This document shows positions 55,215 to 64,000 of a stretch of DNA of 64,000 nucleotides, in pieces. A program made the translations under genes and the position numbers. Source of the DNA: Sphaerosporella brunnea. Its lineage: Eukaryota > Ascomycota > Pezizomycetes > Pezizales > Pyronemataceae. Each line of letters starts with the position of its first letter. Positions within the stretch are counted from its first letter, which is position 1. The DNA lies in assembly GCA_008704415.1 (NCBI GenBank), contig VXIS01000191.1, positions 1 through 64,000 on the forward strand, given 5' to 3'. A model generated the notes under the pieces. The model searched no databases, was not told the DNA's origin, and worked only from the letters and a program-made list of their open reading frames with translations.

Positions 55215-55380
55215 TGTTGACGATAGGATTTGGGCAGTGGACACTAAGAACGTAGATAGAAGAGATATATTGAAGGTACAGAGCTAAGTGCGAGTTGCTG
55301 CCCTTAGGAGGCAGAATCGAGTACTAGTGTATCACCAATTCATACTCGGATCTACTAGAGAGTCATACATTATGTCTCAA
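55215..55380 (-). repeat. Copia LTR, minus orientation
   Basis: On + it reads TGTTGACGATAGGATTTGGG ... GAGAGTCATACATTATGTCT, the reverse complement of the family LTR. The outer end is degraded (CTCAAG instead of CTCAACA). It lies 12 bp past the stop codon of the gene at 55393. Confidence 0.75.
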
Positions 55381-55392
55381 GAAAACCCCCCA

Positions 55393-55932
55393 CTAATCGT
55401 CCTTCAGATCAGCAGGCTCCCATCCCGACCTCATCGGCGCCAGAAGGTTCTTAACGAGACGATACCACATTGCGGGTTTGTCGATATCCTGAATACCAAC
55501 GCTCCGGATCTCGTGCTTCCTCCATCCTGCATACCACGCCAACACAGCCTCTGCCCCCTCTTCCTGGGCGTGGTAATAACTCTGCCTGCACTCCGTGTCG
55601 CTGGACACCAGCAGAGCCGAAACGTCCGGCCCCCAAGCCACATCGAGAGCAATGGCCACATCTTGCTCCGTTTTATACCCGTCGGCCCCGAGCAAACAAT
55701 ATTCTGCGTCGACGGCGTGCACGGCACACTGAATGTGCTCCTGCGGGGTCATGCTGGCGACGTGGGTGAGCAGGTGCTTGCCGACAACGCCCAGCGTCGG
55801 GAGGTTCTCGGACGTCACTTCGTTGGGGACCTGGTGGAGTAACTGCGCCGGGAGGCGAACCAGGATTGACGGCTTGCTGGGATCTGCAGCGGCGCCGGTC
55901 CACGCAGTGTTGTTTCTGTCGGTTGGTGTCAT
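55393..55932 (-). CDS. F-box-like hypothetical protein
   Basis: Intact single-exon frame of 179 aa. The ATG at 55932 sits in CCAACCAAAATGAC after a pyrimidine-rich leader of CACCTACC repeats, a typical fungal start context. Residues about 20-60 (SILVRLPAQLLHQVPNEVTS, then LPTLGVVGKHLLTHV) resemble an F-box: LP..LL.QV....... L..L..V.K.L. The middle (GAEAVLAWYAGWRKHEIRSV) has ordinary globular composition. F-box proteins recruit substrates to SCF ubiquitin ligases; whether this one does is inference. Residue use and GC content look host-like. The downstream side is bounded at once by a Copia LTR, so the original C-terminus may have been lost. Confidence 0.55.
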   Translation of the reverse strand: MTPTDRNNTAWTGAAADPSKPSILVRLPAQLLHQVPNEVTSENLPTLGVVGKHLLTHVASMTPQEHIQCAVHAVDAEYCLLGADGYKTEQDVAIALDVAWGPDVSALLVSSDTECRQSYYHAQEEGAEAVLAWYAGWRKHEIRSVGIQDIDKPAMWYRLVKNLLAPMRSGWEPADLKDD

Positions 55933-56379
55933 TTTGGTTGGGTGAGAGGTAGGTAGGTAGGTGTTTGCTGGCGAAAATTTGTCGTCGACGTCAGGTTATC
56001 GAGGCTTCATCGCGTCATATTATCGCCTGTGTGATGCAATCTCAAGCCGCAGTCGCAGACGCACTCCAACTGTTGGCGGCGTTCGACGTTCCATCAGCGT
56101 TGCATACGAATTTGCAGAGTATCACTTTGGGATGCTGATCACACACAACATCCGCATCAAAACAACCACGCGAGGCGCACTTTGTTTGGTTTAATCATAT
56201 TGCATTCGGCGGCATGCGGCCATGGCAAATAGAATACAGAATCGCCGGCGACCCTAGGCACGTGGCGTACTGTGGGATTCGCTCCTCTGACAGAAGGGAA
56301 GAAAGCGAGGAAACAGCAAGCATCAATTGCACCATGAAGATTCGTATAGGCGGTCGTAGACAAAGGAGACAGATCTTAG
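55933..56379. other. Upstream region of the F-box-like gene
   Basis: The presumed promoter of the minus-strand gene, with a GGTA run at 55949-55962. A possible further gene upstream is not resolved. Confidence 0.35.
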
Positions 56380-57870
56380 GCCCTATTTGGCCAGATTCCT
56401 ACGCTCGTGCTGCTGAAGAAGGCCATCACCTCCTCTATGCAGCGCTCATGCGCCAGCAGGTCCCTTATCGACGTATTGGTCTTCGGCCTCATCTTTCCTC
56501 TGTCACGGGTCGCCTCGGTCATCTCTTTCCACAGAGATGGCTGCTCGTTGCGCCATCGCCGGCACGTCTTGAAGTGATGGTTTGGGTCTGCGGCGGTTTG
56601 ACACTATTAGGACGGGTTGTTGACGTCCGACCTGAATGCTTGCTGACCCCGTCCTTCAGCATCATCCGCGTGGCATGCTTACCAACCACATCGACAGCGC
56701 GCAAATCACGATTGCTCAGTGGGTTGGCGCACCGGATATAGACGTGACAATGGTTTTAGTAGCCGCTATGAGTCACATGGCCACGGCTGTGGCTGTGCCA
56801 TCGGGTGCTTACTCAACCGCAGAACATGATGGTGCAATGAAGCCAACGCTGTTAAAACTTGGACTCATTCTACATCCGCGAAACGCAATAAATCGCTGTT
56901 CTGTGGCAGAATACCGACTGCGCGAGGGGATGGATATGCGGCCAGCATCCAGGACGTGGGAACAACTGTCTCCTTCGACAAGGGAGTATACAACTGACAT
57001 ACCGATCCTTAACCGGAGAGACCTTGCACTCGCCCTGTTTCCTGCGCAACCACGCTCAACAGCGTCGCAGGGACATGAACACCGTTCTTGCTGCCGATGG
57101 AAAACTACGACCTAACCTCAAGGGCTCAAGGGGGCTGGACGGCACTGGGGCGGCCAATACCGCAGGAACTAGACCCGGGCAAGCGGCCATGAACCGTGAA
57201 GACTGAGAGTCCGCGGAGCAATGCGGATCCTACCTGGTGCTGGCTGGAGAGCTTGAGCTCAATCAACAGGGACCTGACACACGCCCTGTTCACCGTGCCC
57301 GCGGATAAGAAACCCACGGACTGAATGCAAAGGCAGCTTCCGCTCTGCGGAAGGGTTAGTACGGGTTTTACGAGGTGCGGGTTAGCGGTGTTGACCTCTG
57401 CCGCGTCCGCCACCTCCGCCGCCGCCATAGCGTGGCCCAGAAGCTATCGACGGCGGCATAAAGCAGCGCGAGTCCAATTGCGCACAAACGGCCCTGCATA
57501 GCCACACATCTCAGCAAACAGGGACGAGGGCGCTACGGCGTGCAAATGGTGACGACCGAAGCCTGTGCAAGGAAAGGAACATTCCACCGACCGGACCAAT
57601 ATTGAGAAAGGGTAATCAGTTGTCAACTAGCATGAATCGGGTAAGAAAGGGAAAAAAGGTGATTTGTAAAGTTCAATTTAGAGAGGGGCGTAGTCGGCGG
57701 CCGGTCGCGGGTAATGGGTCAGCGGTGGTGTATTTTCAACGATGCGTCAACGCCGGGCCGGCGGGGGGTTGATGTGATGTATTTTGGTTTCGATTTGGGG
57801 TCATGCATGAATACATTGAGCAACGCATTCTTGACAGAGCTGATGAAGCCCCGAGTTCGAAACTGCTGCT
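56380..57870. repeat. Segment M, copy 2
   Basis: Direct-orientation relative of 29380-31040, with matches from CCGACCTGAATGC (56628) to AGAGCTGATGAAG (57837). It contains a hairpin module at 57250-57327 (ACAGGGACCTGACACACGCC, with CACCGTGCCCGCGGATAAGA replacing the usual 3' hairpin) and a diverged one at about 57013-57062. Indels between the copies show no preserved frame. Confidence 0.65.
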
Positions 57871-58305
57871 GGGCTACAACACACTGAAACAATCAATATG
57901 TTTATAACCTACGCTGCGGTTGGGCGATTCCACGCACACCGGGCAAACATCAACGTTCGCACCCAATAGCGTTTCCAAGTTCGGTTGCGCGTCGGCACCT
58001 CCTGAACCTAATCAAGCGTTTATGTTTTGACGCTGAGACTACTGGGCTCAGTGTTAGGCACGGTCCGTGTATGACTGCAGGCCGGACTGCTGTGAACGAG
58101 TCCAGTCTGCGCTGGAGGCGGACGGCATCGCTCCAGCCCATTGAAAATGGGAACTGGTTTGGACCACGGACAACTGCCGTCGACTGAGGACATTCTTATG
58201 TAAGATATGTAGTTATGTAAGATATGCAGTGGTCAGGAAGAGGATGAGGAAGGACCACTCTCTGAATGAGAGCGGCAGAAACGTCGGCAACCTGTAGAAA
58301 ACCCC
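57871..58305. other. Probable flank of the hAT transposase relic
   Basis: No recognisable frame or terminus. A short direct repeat ATGTAAGATATG(T/C)AG occurs at 58198-58228. Confidence 0.3.
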
Positions 58306-58671
58306 GATGGGACAGACGCCAAGGAGCTTTTCCAGCGTGATCCGCCCATATGGGGCACTATGAAGGACGTTTTGGGATACTTGGTCACCCGGCGGCAGGA
58401 GCCCAAACTGCAAGACCTTGCCCGAATGGCTTTGGATTATATGACAATACCCGCTATGTCAGCCGAGCCAGAGCGCGTATTCAGTGCGGCAAAGATCACA
58501 CTCTCTCAGCGCTGCGACGACGTAATCAACGCCCTTGAGTGTCTCAAAAGTTGGCAACGTGATGGTTTGATTGCGGCCACCTGCGATGATATTCCGGAGC
58601 TAGAGTCGATGCTAGATACGCTCTGTGAGGATGGGTCAGACAAAGAACGCAAGGCAAGAGAGCGGGCTTAG
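58306..58671 (+). pseudogene. hAT transposase C-terminal fragment
   Basis: The open frame (first ATG 58360) encodes LQDLARMALDYMTIPAMSAE, PERVFSAAK, then VINALECLKSWQRDGLI. This matches the order of the hAT dimerisation domain: a (Y/D)...IPA.S.E..FS segment followed by ...A..CLK.W. The C-terminus is acidic/basic and ends TAG at 58669-58671. Everything N-terminal to about DGTDAKELFQRDPP is missing. It is close in sequence to the remnant at 12248-12538, likely the same family. Confidence 0.8.
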
Positions 58672-59498
58672 CGGAGGTCATGGGGAGTATAATGTTATGT
58701 ATGTATATCTTTAGAATAGATCTGTTTGAACCCGCCCATATTCCGTCGTCTGCCGTCAACTGCAGGCGACCGCCGTCAGCCGCGGACATGGTTGACCCCA
58801 TTTGACTGCAGCCGGTCCAGTTCGTCCCGCGTCAAAGACTGCCAATTCTGATCCTCGCCGTGGACCGGACCGTGTAAGGTTGCCCAGTTCGGTTCTGAGC
58901 GAGGAGAGGACCGAACGCACCGTGTAGAACACTGTCGGCGACAATTCACTCATTCATTTGTCCCGTGATGAGTAGAAGTGTGGTGTTTGGCTGGGTCAAA
59001 GGAGAGTGGTTGCTGATTATTTTTCAGGTGTTGTAGCACACATCGCGTAATCGGACAGGAGCTGCGGCGGAAACTCTATGCTTTTACCTACAAGATATCA
59101 TGCGATTGCACCGGGTCGGTGGCGCTCACCTGTTGGTACTTCTTGAAAAACACACCCCTAGCAACGGGTTGTGCGGAGTGACACCGCCTGTGAATGCTGC
59201 AGGACCGAATATCATGACATATACGGGGACTAGTGAGCGGTTACCTGGGTGGTCTGAAAGTTGGACGAACAACCAGGTGGTGCTGGCAGGGCTGTGAGAT
59301 TGATTAAAAGCAGCAGAGACTATCTGAAGAAACGCAAGCTGAACGAGGACCATATATAGCTGCAGGATGATCATGAACTGTATCGTTTCCAGGTTGGTTC
59401 ACTGAAGGAGGGAAAGGGTGGAACCCTCCGATTCGTTGAGAAGGGTTGCGGTGGGTTGTCGGGTGACCGGTCTCTCAGTGTGTATGGTTTGGGGATTA
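58672..59498. other. No gene recognised; one short frame
   Basis: An ATG frame at 59100-59297 (65 codons) is protein-like (HLLVLLEKHTPSNG, TSERLPGWSESW) but has no recognised domain and could be an exon fragment. The rest is unremarkable. Confidence 0.3.
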
Positions 59499-59756
59499 TT
59501 AGCATCTGCAGCTAAGCCAGGCGTACGTTGACGCAGTGTTGCACACGAGTCGAGGATTCTCGCCGAGGGTCTCGGTCTCGTGAGAATGAAGCGGTCTCGA
59601 AATGGCTCGCCGGCGGTCTCGACGGTTCGTTGCCAGCGCATAGTGATTCCGTGGAGGACGACCGGTGAAATGTTCCATGTCGAGCGGCTGGTACACAAAT
59701 GGCTTTTGTACGAGGATAATGTCTGCAATTGCGTTGTTGTTATGTTCCTCGCCCAC
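59499..59756 (-). pseudogene. MGEEH-family reading frame, second copy
   Basis: Minus-strand frame of 85 codons beginning GTG where the copy at 3199 has ATG. After GEEH there are extra residues (NNNAIADIILVQKPFV), then YQPLDMEHFTG and NHYALAT as at 3.2 kb, then an unrelated tail. It is a diverged inverted duplicate of the 3.0-3.3 kb locus; the start codon is lost or supplied by splicing. Confidence 0.4.
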
Positions 59757-59945
59757 CTAGGTGCACCAGCGCGGATGACCCGTCCGCCCAGTTTACGGTG
59801 CAGACTGGAAGCTCTCCCGCGCCGGAGAAATTCTCGGCGGGTCTCGCGAGGCTGCCGTCATTCTCGGTTAGTCTAGTCATTGTCGAACAATCTCGACAGT
59901 TCTCGACGTGTCTCGATCATTCTCGGTCTGGTCTCGCGGTCTCGT
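59757..59945 (-). repeat. GAGAC-rich segment, inverted copy
   Basis: Reverse complement of the 2985-3198 segment, with shared GATCGAGACACGTCGAGAAC and GTAAACTGGGCGGACGGGTC and a run of TCTCG words. Confidence 0.6.
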
Positions 59946-60171
59946 CCGAATCACTGCGTGCACGTTTGATCTATCTCAAAGACGTCGGAGCGTTTTCTTC
60001 GCAGCTTTGACTTTGTGTTTCGACGCAGTTACCCTACGTCCTGAGGCTCTCGCAGGCTGCCCGAAGAACAGGCATATTGAGCAGGAAACCGAAGACCCTG
60101 CGAGAGTTGTTTCGTGAGCAAATTAGTATTCCGCAATGCGCATCAAAATGACTCGCGCAAACAATGTTTCA
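59946..60171. other. Spacer before satellite block 11
   Basis: Mixed sequence; nothing recognised. Confidence 0.3.
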
Positions 60172-61475
60172 GCCCGTGCATCGCAGCCCCGTCCGAGTGA
60201 TGAACCCTTTGACCCCTTTGACACGTCCCATCCGAGTGATCAACTCCATCCATCTCAGCCCCGTCCGAGTGATCAACGCGGTCCATCCCGGCCCCGTGCG
60301 AGTGATTAACCCGTTGACCCGTCCAAGTGATCAGGCCCGTCCATCGCAGCCCCGTCCAGCGAGTGATCAATCCGTTGACCCGGCCGAGTGATCGGGCCAG
60401 TCCATCGCAGCCCCATCCACCGAGTGATCAATCCTTCGACCCGTCCAAGTGATCGGCCCCGTCCATCGCAGCCCCGTCCGCGTGATTGGCCCCGGCCACC
60501 GAGTAATCAGCCCCGTCCACCGAGTGATCTGCCCCGCCCAGCGCAGCCCTGTCCGCGTGATTGGCCCCGGCCACCGAGTGATCAGCCCCGTGCAGCGCAG
60601 CCCCGTCCGCGTGATCGGACCCGTTCGCCGGGTGATAAACCCCGTCCATCGCAGCCACGTCCACTGAGTGATCAACCCTTCGACCCGTCCGCGTGATCAA
60701 CCCGGTTCATCGTAGCCCCGTCTGGGTGATCAAGCCCGTGCGTCCCCGCGCCGTGCTGGTAATCAACCCCGTCCACAGCAGCTGCGTCCACCGAGCGAGC
60801 AACCCCGTCCGTCCCCCCCCCGTGCGAGTGATCAAATCCGTCCATCACAGCCCCGTACAACGCAGCGCTGTCCACCGAGTGATAAACCCGGTGACCCGCC
60901 CGAGCGAACGGCCCGTGCAGCGCAGCCCCGTCCGAGTGATCAATCCCGGCCACCGAGTGATTAACCGCGTCCAGCGCAGCCCCGTCCGAGTCATCGTCTC
61001 CGCCCCCGCCCCGTCCGAGTGATTAACCCCGTCCGTCGCACCACGTTCGAGCGATCAATCCCGTCCCCGCCCCGTCCGAGTGATGTACCCTTTGACCCCC
61101 ATCTCAGCGCCGTCAGAGTGATCAATCCCGTCAATCGCAGCCCCGTCCGAGTGATCAATCCCGGCCACCGAGTGATTAACCGCGTCCAGCACAGCCCCGT
61201 CCGAGTCATCGTCTCCGCCCCAGCCCCGTCCGAGTGATTAACCCCGTCCGTCGCACCACGTTCGAGCGATCAATCCCGTCCCCGCCCCGTCCGAGTGATG
61301 TACCCTTTGACCCCCATCTCAGCGCCGTCAGAGTGATCAATCCCGTCCATCGCAGCCTTGTCCGAGTGATCAACCCCGACCAGCCACGCCTGAGTAAACA
61401 ACCCCGTCCCCGCAACGTTCGTGTGATCAATCCCGTCCATCTCAGGCCCGTCCGAGGGATCCCCCCCGTCCCCAC
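60172..61475. repeat. TGATCA modular satellite, block 11
   Basis: The CCCCGTCC sense is on +. A segment of about 215 bp is duplicated in tandem (60932-61146 and 61147-61361; shared CGAGTCATCGTCTCCGCCCC and GCACCACGTTCGAGCGATC). A Copia LTR begins at its end. Confidence 0.92.
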
Positions 61476-61664
61476 TGTTGAGATATAGTGTACAGAGAGT
61501 GCGTCACTCTATACTCTATATATGGCATCCGAGTATGAACTAGTGATATACTAGTGCACGTTTCTGCCTCTCAAGGAGCAGCAACCCGCACTTAGACCTG
61601 TACCTTCAATATATCTCTTCTACCTACGTTCTTAGTGTCCGCTGTGCAAATCCTATCGTCAACA
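61476..61664 (+). repeat. Copia 5' LTR, longer variant
   Basis: 189 bp, TGTTGAGATATAG ... TCAACA. It has a longer TATA-rich left part (CTATACTCTATATATGG) than the LTR at 39519. GGTTATGAGCCC follows immediately. Confidence 0.85.
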
Positions 61665-63382
61665 GGTTATGAGCCCCGCGATACGACTTCGCTAAGAATA
61701 GACAACCCCAGGCAGAGACGCAACGACGTAGGTCGGAAAACGAGCCGCTACGGACAAATTTGAAGTGCGCGGACCAACAGCTGTCGGCATATACAGCTAG
61801 AGCTGCAACGGACAAGACTCCACAGTGAGAAACCCTGAAGTTGTGGGGGTTAAGACAACTGGAGCTTGGAGAATCGTCTGCAGATCACGGCGAAGAATGA
61901 TTATCGCTCAAACACGAAAACCCGAAGCTGTGGGTATTGACAGCTGGCGCTGCTGCGGACGCGACTGAGCAGCGGAAGAGCCCTGAGTTGCGGGGTTAAG
62001 ACAACTGAAGCTTGGATAGCCGCTTGAGAAGAGAAAGAAGCGACTGTGGCTTACCGACTGCCTGAGTTGTGGGCACAAGACAACTGGAACTTGGAGAACG
62101 GTTTGCGGATCACGGCGAAAACAATTTTAGCTCAACGACGATCCTGAAGCTGTGGGTATAAAACAGCTGGAGCTATCTTGTGGACGACGGCAAAAGACAT
62201 CAGCGACGACGAAAGACCAGAGCTGGGGGTATAAACAGCTAGAATTGACGAAAACAGCGAGGTGACGGAGCTGTTCGCATAAACAGCTGGAACCCCACAA
62301 ACGCAAGAAGGAACAGCCAAGTACCGCAAAACAAGACGGGGACGCAACTAGTGCCGTTGCTCCAGGGCTACAACTACCCGGTGTGGGTGAGAGCTATGAA
62401 ACGTCAGCTGGAGGGAGCAGGACTATACGACTTGATAGACGGCGAACGAACCTGACCGGAACCGCCAATGGTGCCGAAAGGTTCAAACATGATTTCAACG
62501 GATGAAAACAAACCGCAATGCAACGATCCAGCGTATCTCAACTACTGGTACCGTTATACCGTCGGCCTCACCAGATTCCGAGGAAATCAACAGAGAGTGC
62601 GAGCTCTGATCCTTTCGGCCCAGCATAGCTCCACATTAATGAAATATGAGGATGACGAGACCTTGAGATCGCCGAACGCCCTTGGGGATGCTCTGGCCGA
62701 TGAGTATAAGCAAGTTGCAAAACATAATCCAATGGCGGGACTCACGGCGCTATCTGAAACAAAGAGATCGAACTTCAACAGCCATGCCGAATATCAAAGC
62801 AGCTCACTGGCGACTGTGGCAATTTGCAAAGCGGCCGGGACAGTGATTGACGACAAGCTATTGGCGACGATCATACGCAACGGGCTGCCAGACGATCCTC
62901 ACTGGGGCATCCTTGGAGTTCAGGTAACGGATGTGATCGAAAACGACGACTGCCGTTTGACAAAGATCCTTAAGCGAATGGAGCAATGTGAGAGATCAAT
63001 ACCTGCTTCGATGGTCGCAGCAGTGACGGATGCGGCGATGTATGCGAAGTACGGAAAGGGAAAGCCGCAACAAAGCTTCGAAATGAAAGGAGCAGACGAC
63101 AGCTACTGGCGTTGTGGAGAGATAGGTCACATCAGACCCTTCTACACCGAGAAACAGAAAGCCTAAGACAAGCACCACGCAACTGAGCTGAACCGGGGTG
63201 AGGCGACGTCCAAAGCCAAAGCAGTGAGAGACATCGACTACCTGCTGATGGCATCCGAATATAAACCGCTGCCGGACAGGATGGAAGCTACGGAGGCTTG
63301 GAAATATGACGAACCGACCAAAATGACAACGAATCAACACCGGTTACGTGCTAGTCCAGTTTTCCTGGAGTGCGATGATGTC
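61665..63382 (+). mobile_element. Truncated Copia element, second copy
   Basis: Primer-binding site at 61665, hairpin leader (61780-62300), gag, then an abrupt switch to satellite near 63383 inside the region that follows gag. There is no 3' LTR. Leader stems include AGCTGT/ACAGCT at 61926-61945 and 62148-62168, and AGTTGT/ACAACT at 61839-61860. Confidence 0.8.
62336..63166 (+). pseudogene. Copia gag, second copy
   Basis: The start codon position reads ACG at 62336 (ATG in the copy at 40409). The frame then runs through LQGYNYPVWVRAMKRQLEGA with one stop, TGA 62453-62455, to TAA or TAG at 63164-63166. Between 62468 and 63166 it is continuous (NYWYRYTVGLTRFRGNQQRV, PMAGLTALSETKRSNFNSHA, ATIIRNGLPDDPHWG). 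The zinc knuckle is degraded (YWRCGEIGHIRPFY, with two Cys replaced by Tyr). It retains the 26-nt stretch deleted in the first copy. Confidence 0.8.
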
Positions 63383-63860
63383 CCCATCCCCGCCACGTTC
63401 AAGTGATCAGCCCCGTCCATTGCAGCCCCGTCCGAGTGATCGGCCCCGTCCATCTCAACCCCGTCCATCTCAACCCCGTCCATCTCAACCCCGTCCATCC
63501 CAGCCCCTTCCGAGTGATGAACCCTTTGACCCGTCCGAGTGATCGACTCCTTCCATCTCAGCCCCGTCCGAGTGATCAGCCCCGTCCGAGTGATCGGCCC
63601 CGTCCATCTCAACACCGTCCATCTCAACCCCGTCCATCTCAACCCCGTCCAGCTCAGCCCCGTCCGAGTGATCAGCCCCGTCCGTCCCCGCCTCTGATGA
63701 ACCCTTTGACCCGTCCGAGTGAGCAACCCCGTCCATCCCAGCCCCTTCCGAGTGATGAACCCTTTGACCCGTCCGAGTGATCGACTCCTTCCATCTCAGC
63801 CCCATCCGAGTGATCAACGTGATCAACTCCTTCCGTCTCAGCCCCATCCGAATGATCAAC
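63383..63860. repeat. TGATCA modular satellite, block 12
   Basis: The CCCCGTCC sense is on +. It has a run of GTCCATCTCAACCCC words (15 bp) at 63445-63500 and again at 63600-63650. It begins directly within the truncated Copia element. Confidence 0.9.
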
Positions 63861-64000
63861 GTGGGGACATAAAACAAACCCTCAGATATCAATTACTACA
63901 AAACCACCACACTCTTCCACAAACACGCCGAATTCCCACGCCCTCACATTGGACTTACCTCTCTAGGCCCGCGCACTCCCGATCAGCAAGCGATTTCTCT
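63861..64000. other. Unassigned window edge
   Basis: AC-rich sequence; nothing recognised. Confidence 0.3.

Noticed and set aside
59100..59297. 65-codon ATG frame as a gene
   Set aside because: Protein-like but short, with no domain, duplicate or splice partner I can support; noted only in the stretch description.

Overview
This window looks like a repeat-dense, accessory or heterochromatin-like region of a eukaryotic genome, most likely a filamentous fungus. The reasons are a Tad-like LINE with an RNase H domain, hAT DNA transposons with 8-bp target duplications, a small Copia-type LTR element, and short introns (50-85 nt) with GTRNGT donors, CTRAC-like branch points and YAG acceptors. There are no rRNA or tRNA genes, no bacterial-style operons and no CRISPR. 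The species is not identified. Only two stretches look like ordinary host genes: a ubiquitin-interacting-motif protein at 10778 (+) and an F-box-like protein at 55932-55393 (-).

Layout. About one fifth of the window is a modular satellite built from short GTCC...CCCC words centred on TGATCA. It lies in twelve blocks (121-1242, 2106-2870, 5286-6345, 13045-14560, 27965-29325, 32085-32380, 38195-39518, 42767-44700, 50403-51598, 52403-53300, 60172-61475, 63383-63860). Transposons sit inside or at the edges of these blocks: hAT elements at 1243-2105 and 51599-52402, a complete Copia element at 39519-42766, and a truncated Copia at 61476-63382. A second family is a short hairpin-forming module, at 7.8-9.4, 19.6, 26.0-26.7, 31.3-36.2, 48.2-49.1 and 57.3 kb, with about 25 recognisable copies, all in the same orientation. 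Around and between these arrays lie degraded copies of a spliced gene family read on the minus strand (26.4-27.9, 36.3-37.3, 49.15-50.4 kb) and a duplicated 1.3-kb segment (29.4-31.0 and 56.4-57.9 kb, partly 37.4-37.7 kb).

Mobile elements. The best preserved is a full-length LINE (19608-26010) flanked by a perfect 14-bp duplication. It landed inside a hairpin module, and a paralogous uninterrupted site exists at 34.84-34.93 kb. Its ORF1 stop and ORF2 start overlap (TAATG), and ORF2 carries one in-frame stop. A 495-bp hAT (31338-31832, perfect 8-bp duplication) landed at nearly the same place in another hairpin module. The Copia element (39519-42766, perfect 5-bp duplication) is gag-only, appears to use an initiator-tRNA half as primer, and has a leader of repeated hairpins with compensatory changes.

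The candidates for something undescribed are the uniformly oriented hairpin module with its attached intron, the covarying leader hairpins of the non-autonomous Copia family, and the word-shuffled TGATCA satellite. Most other open reading frames here are by-products of satellite sequence that happens to lack stops.
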